From Thermococcaceae archaeon (lineage in GTDB: Archaea > Methanobacteriota_B > Thermococci > Thermococcales > Thermococcaceae), in contig JAMOPD010000391.1 in assembly GCA_027064745.1 (NCBI GenBank), positions 1 through 5,800 of the forward strand: a DNA stretch of 5,800 nt, in the 5' to 3' direction. How positions within the stretch are numbered: the first letter of the stretch is position 1; each line of letters starts with the position of its first letter. This document shows, one piece after another, positions 5,605 through 5,800 of the stretch. Both the position numbers and the translations under genes were made by a program. The notes beneath the pieces were generated by a model, which had not been told where the DNA came from, ran no database searches, and saw nothing but the letters and a program-made list of their open reading frames with translations.

Positions 5605-5800
5605 GTGTGAGCTGGATTTAAATTTATTTCAACCTCACTTCCCATTGGTTCAGATACATACCCACGTGAGCTGAACTTTTCTAGGGTTTTTCTGGCCCTC
5701 TTTATATTCTTTTGTAGTTATCAAGAGTTCGCTGTTTAGATTCCAGTTTCAGCTTTCTTTCTATCTTTTTCAAGGTTTTCCAGCTTTTCCTGACTATTGG
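5601..5800 (-). pseudogene. 3' end of an unrecognised minus-strand gene, apparently frameshifted (partial)
   Basis: From the window edge the minus strand reads a Lys/Arg-rich, probably helical segment (for example RKSWKTLKKIERKLKLESK, then QRTLDNYK) and meets TAA at 5704-5702. One frame over, beginning at the CAAAAG run (5714-5709), it continues coherently as KNIKRARKTLEKFSS, then RGYVSEPMGSEVEINLNPAHT, to TAG at 5603-5601. Adding one A to the A4 run (5710-5713) would join both parts into a single frame. The strand is purine-rich throughout, like coding strands elsewhere in this window, and the stop overlaps the TAA of the convergent glycosyltransferase gene. The causes could be a real frameshift mutation, a sequencing error, or unrelated noise in an A-rich stretch. 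The upstream part in the second frame also has three stops (5738-5718), so only a frame switch gives continuity. No family recognised. Confidence 0.42.
5677..5713 (+). terminator. T-rich stretch after the GT39-like gene, possible archaeal terminator
   Basis: The plus strand holds four T tracts (5677-5680, 5687-5691, 5701-5703, 5710-5713) within 40 bases, starting about 70 nt after the glycosyltransferase stop. Archaeal RNA polymerase stops at such U tracts. The same bases would also arise from A-rich codons of a minus-strand gene, so the call is weak. Confidence 0.25.

Noticed and set aside
5591..5613. Perfect 7-bp inverted repeat AGCTCAC/GTGAGCT around the GT39-like stop codon
   Set aside because: The loop contains the stop codons of both convergent genes and no U run follows directly; probably chance in overlapping coding ends, though a bidirectional terminator role cannot be excluded.

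Overview
The window looks like a chromosomal segment of a hyperthermophilic euryarchaeon of the order Thermococcales (Pyrococcus/Thermococcus/Palaeococcus type). The signs are: strong GGTGAT-like ribosome binding sites about 4 nt before the start codons; archaeal AT-rich TATA-like elements with A/G-rich flanks about 25 bp before the inferred transcript starts; Lys/Glu/Arg-rich proteins that favour AGA/AGG and ATA codons; and an STT3/AglB gene directly behind glmS. I recall that pairing from Pyrococcus genomes. The order-level call is an inference from reading, not from a database search.

Layout. Positions 1-684 (minus) hold the N-terminal 228 codons of an archaeal oligosaccharyltransferase (STT3/AglB family), cut by the window edge. 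Positions 685-786 hold an unusual junction: the end of glmS, its stop, the ribosome binding site and the start of aglB have been tandemly duplicated with a ~74-bp period, which creates a 22-codon mini-ORF between the two genes. Positions 769-2577 (minus) encode GlmS, which makes glucosamine-6-phosphate. A divergent regulatory region (2578-2764) separates it from a small basic protein gene (2765-2959, plus), which has a clear TATA box and a 31-bp imperfect inverted repeat just upstream. A class I SAM-dependent methyltransferase with a probable THUMP-like C-terminus lies at 2993-4129 (minus). It diverges across a compact two-way promoter region from a GT39/PMT-type membrane glycosyltransferase (4222-5604, plus). 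The last 200 bases carry, on the minus strand, what looks like the 3' end of another gene, readable only by switching frame once at an A4 run. Its stop overlaps the stop of the glycosyltransferase.

How it fits together. GlmS diverts fructose-6-phosphate into amino sugars (the route to UDP-GlcNAc). AglB transfers lipid-linked glycans to Asn in N-X-S/T sequons outside the membrane. The GT39-like enzyme is a multi-spanning transferase expected to use a polyprenyl-phosphate sugar. glmS and aglB read as one operon, so precursor supply and glycan transfer may be co-expressed. The GT39-like protein carries an enlarged first external loop with three sequons, so it could itself be an AglB substrate. 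The methyltransferase and the small basic protein have no visible link to glycosylation. Apart from the divergent promoter regions the window is densely coding, with no gene-free stretch over 300 bases and no sign of tRNA, rRNA, CRISPR or insertion sequences.
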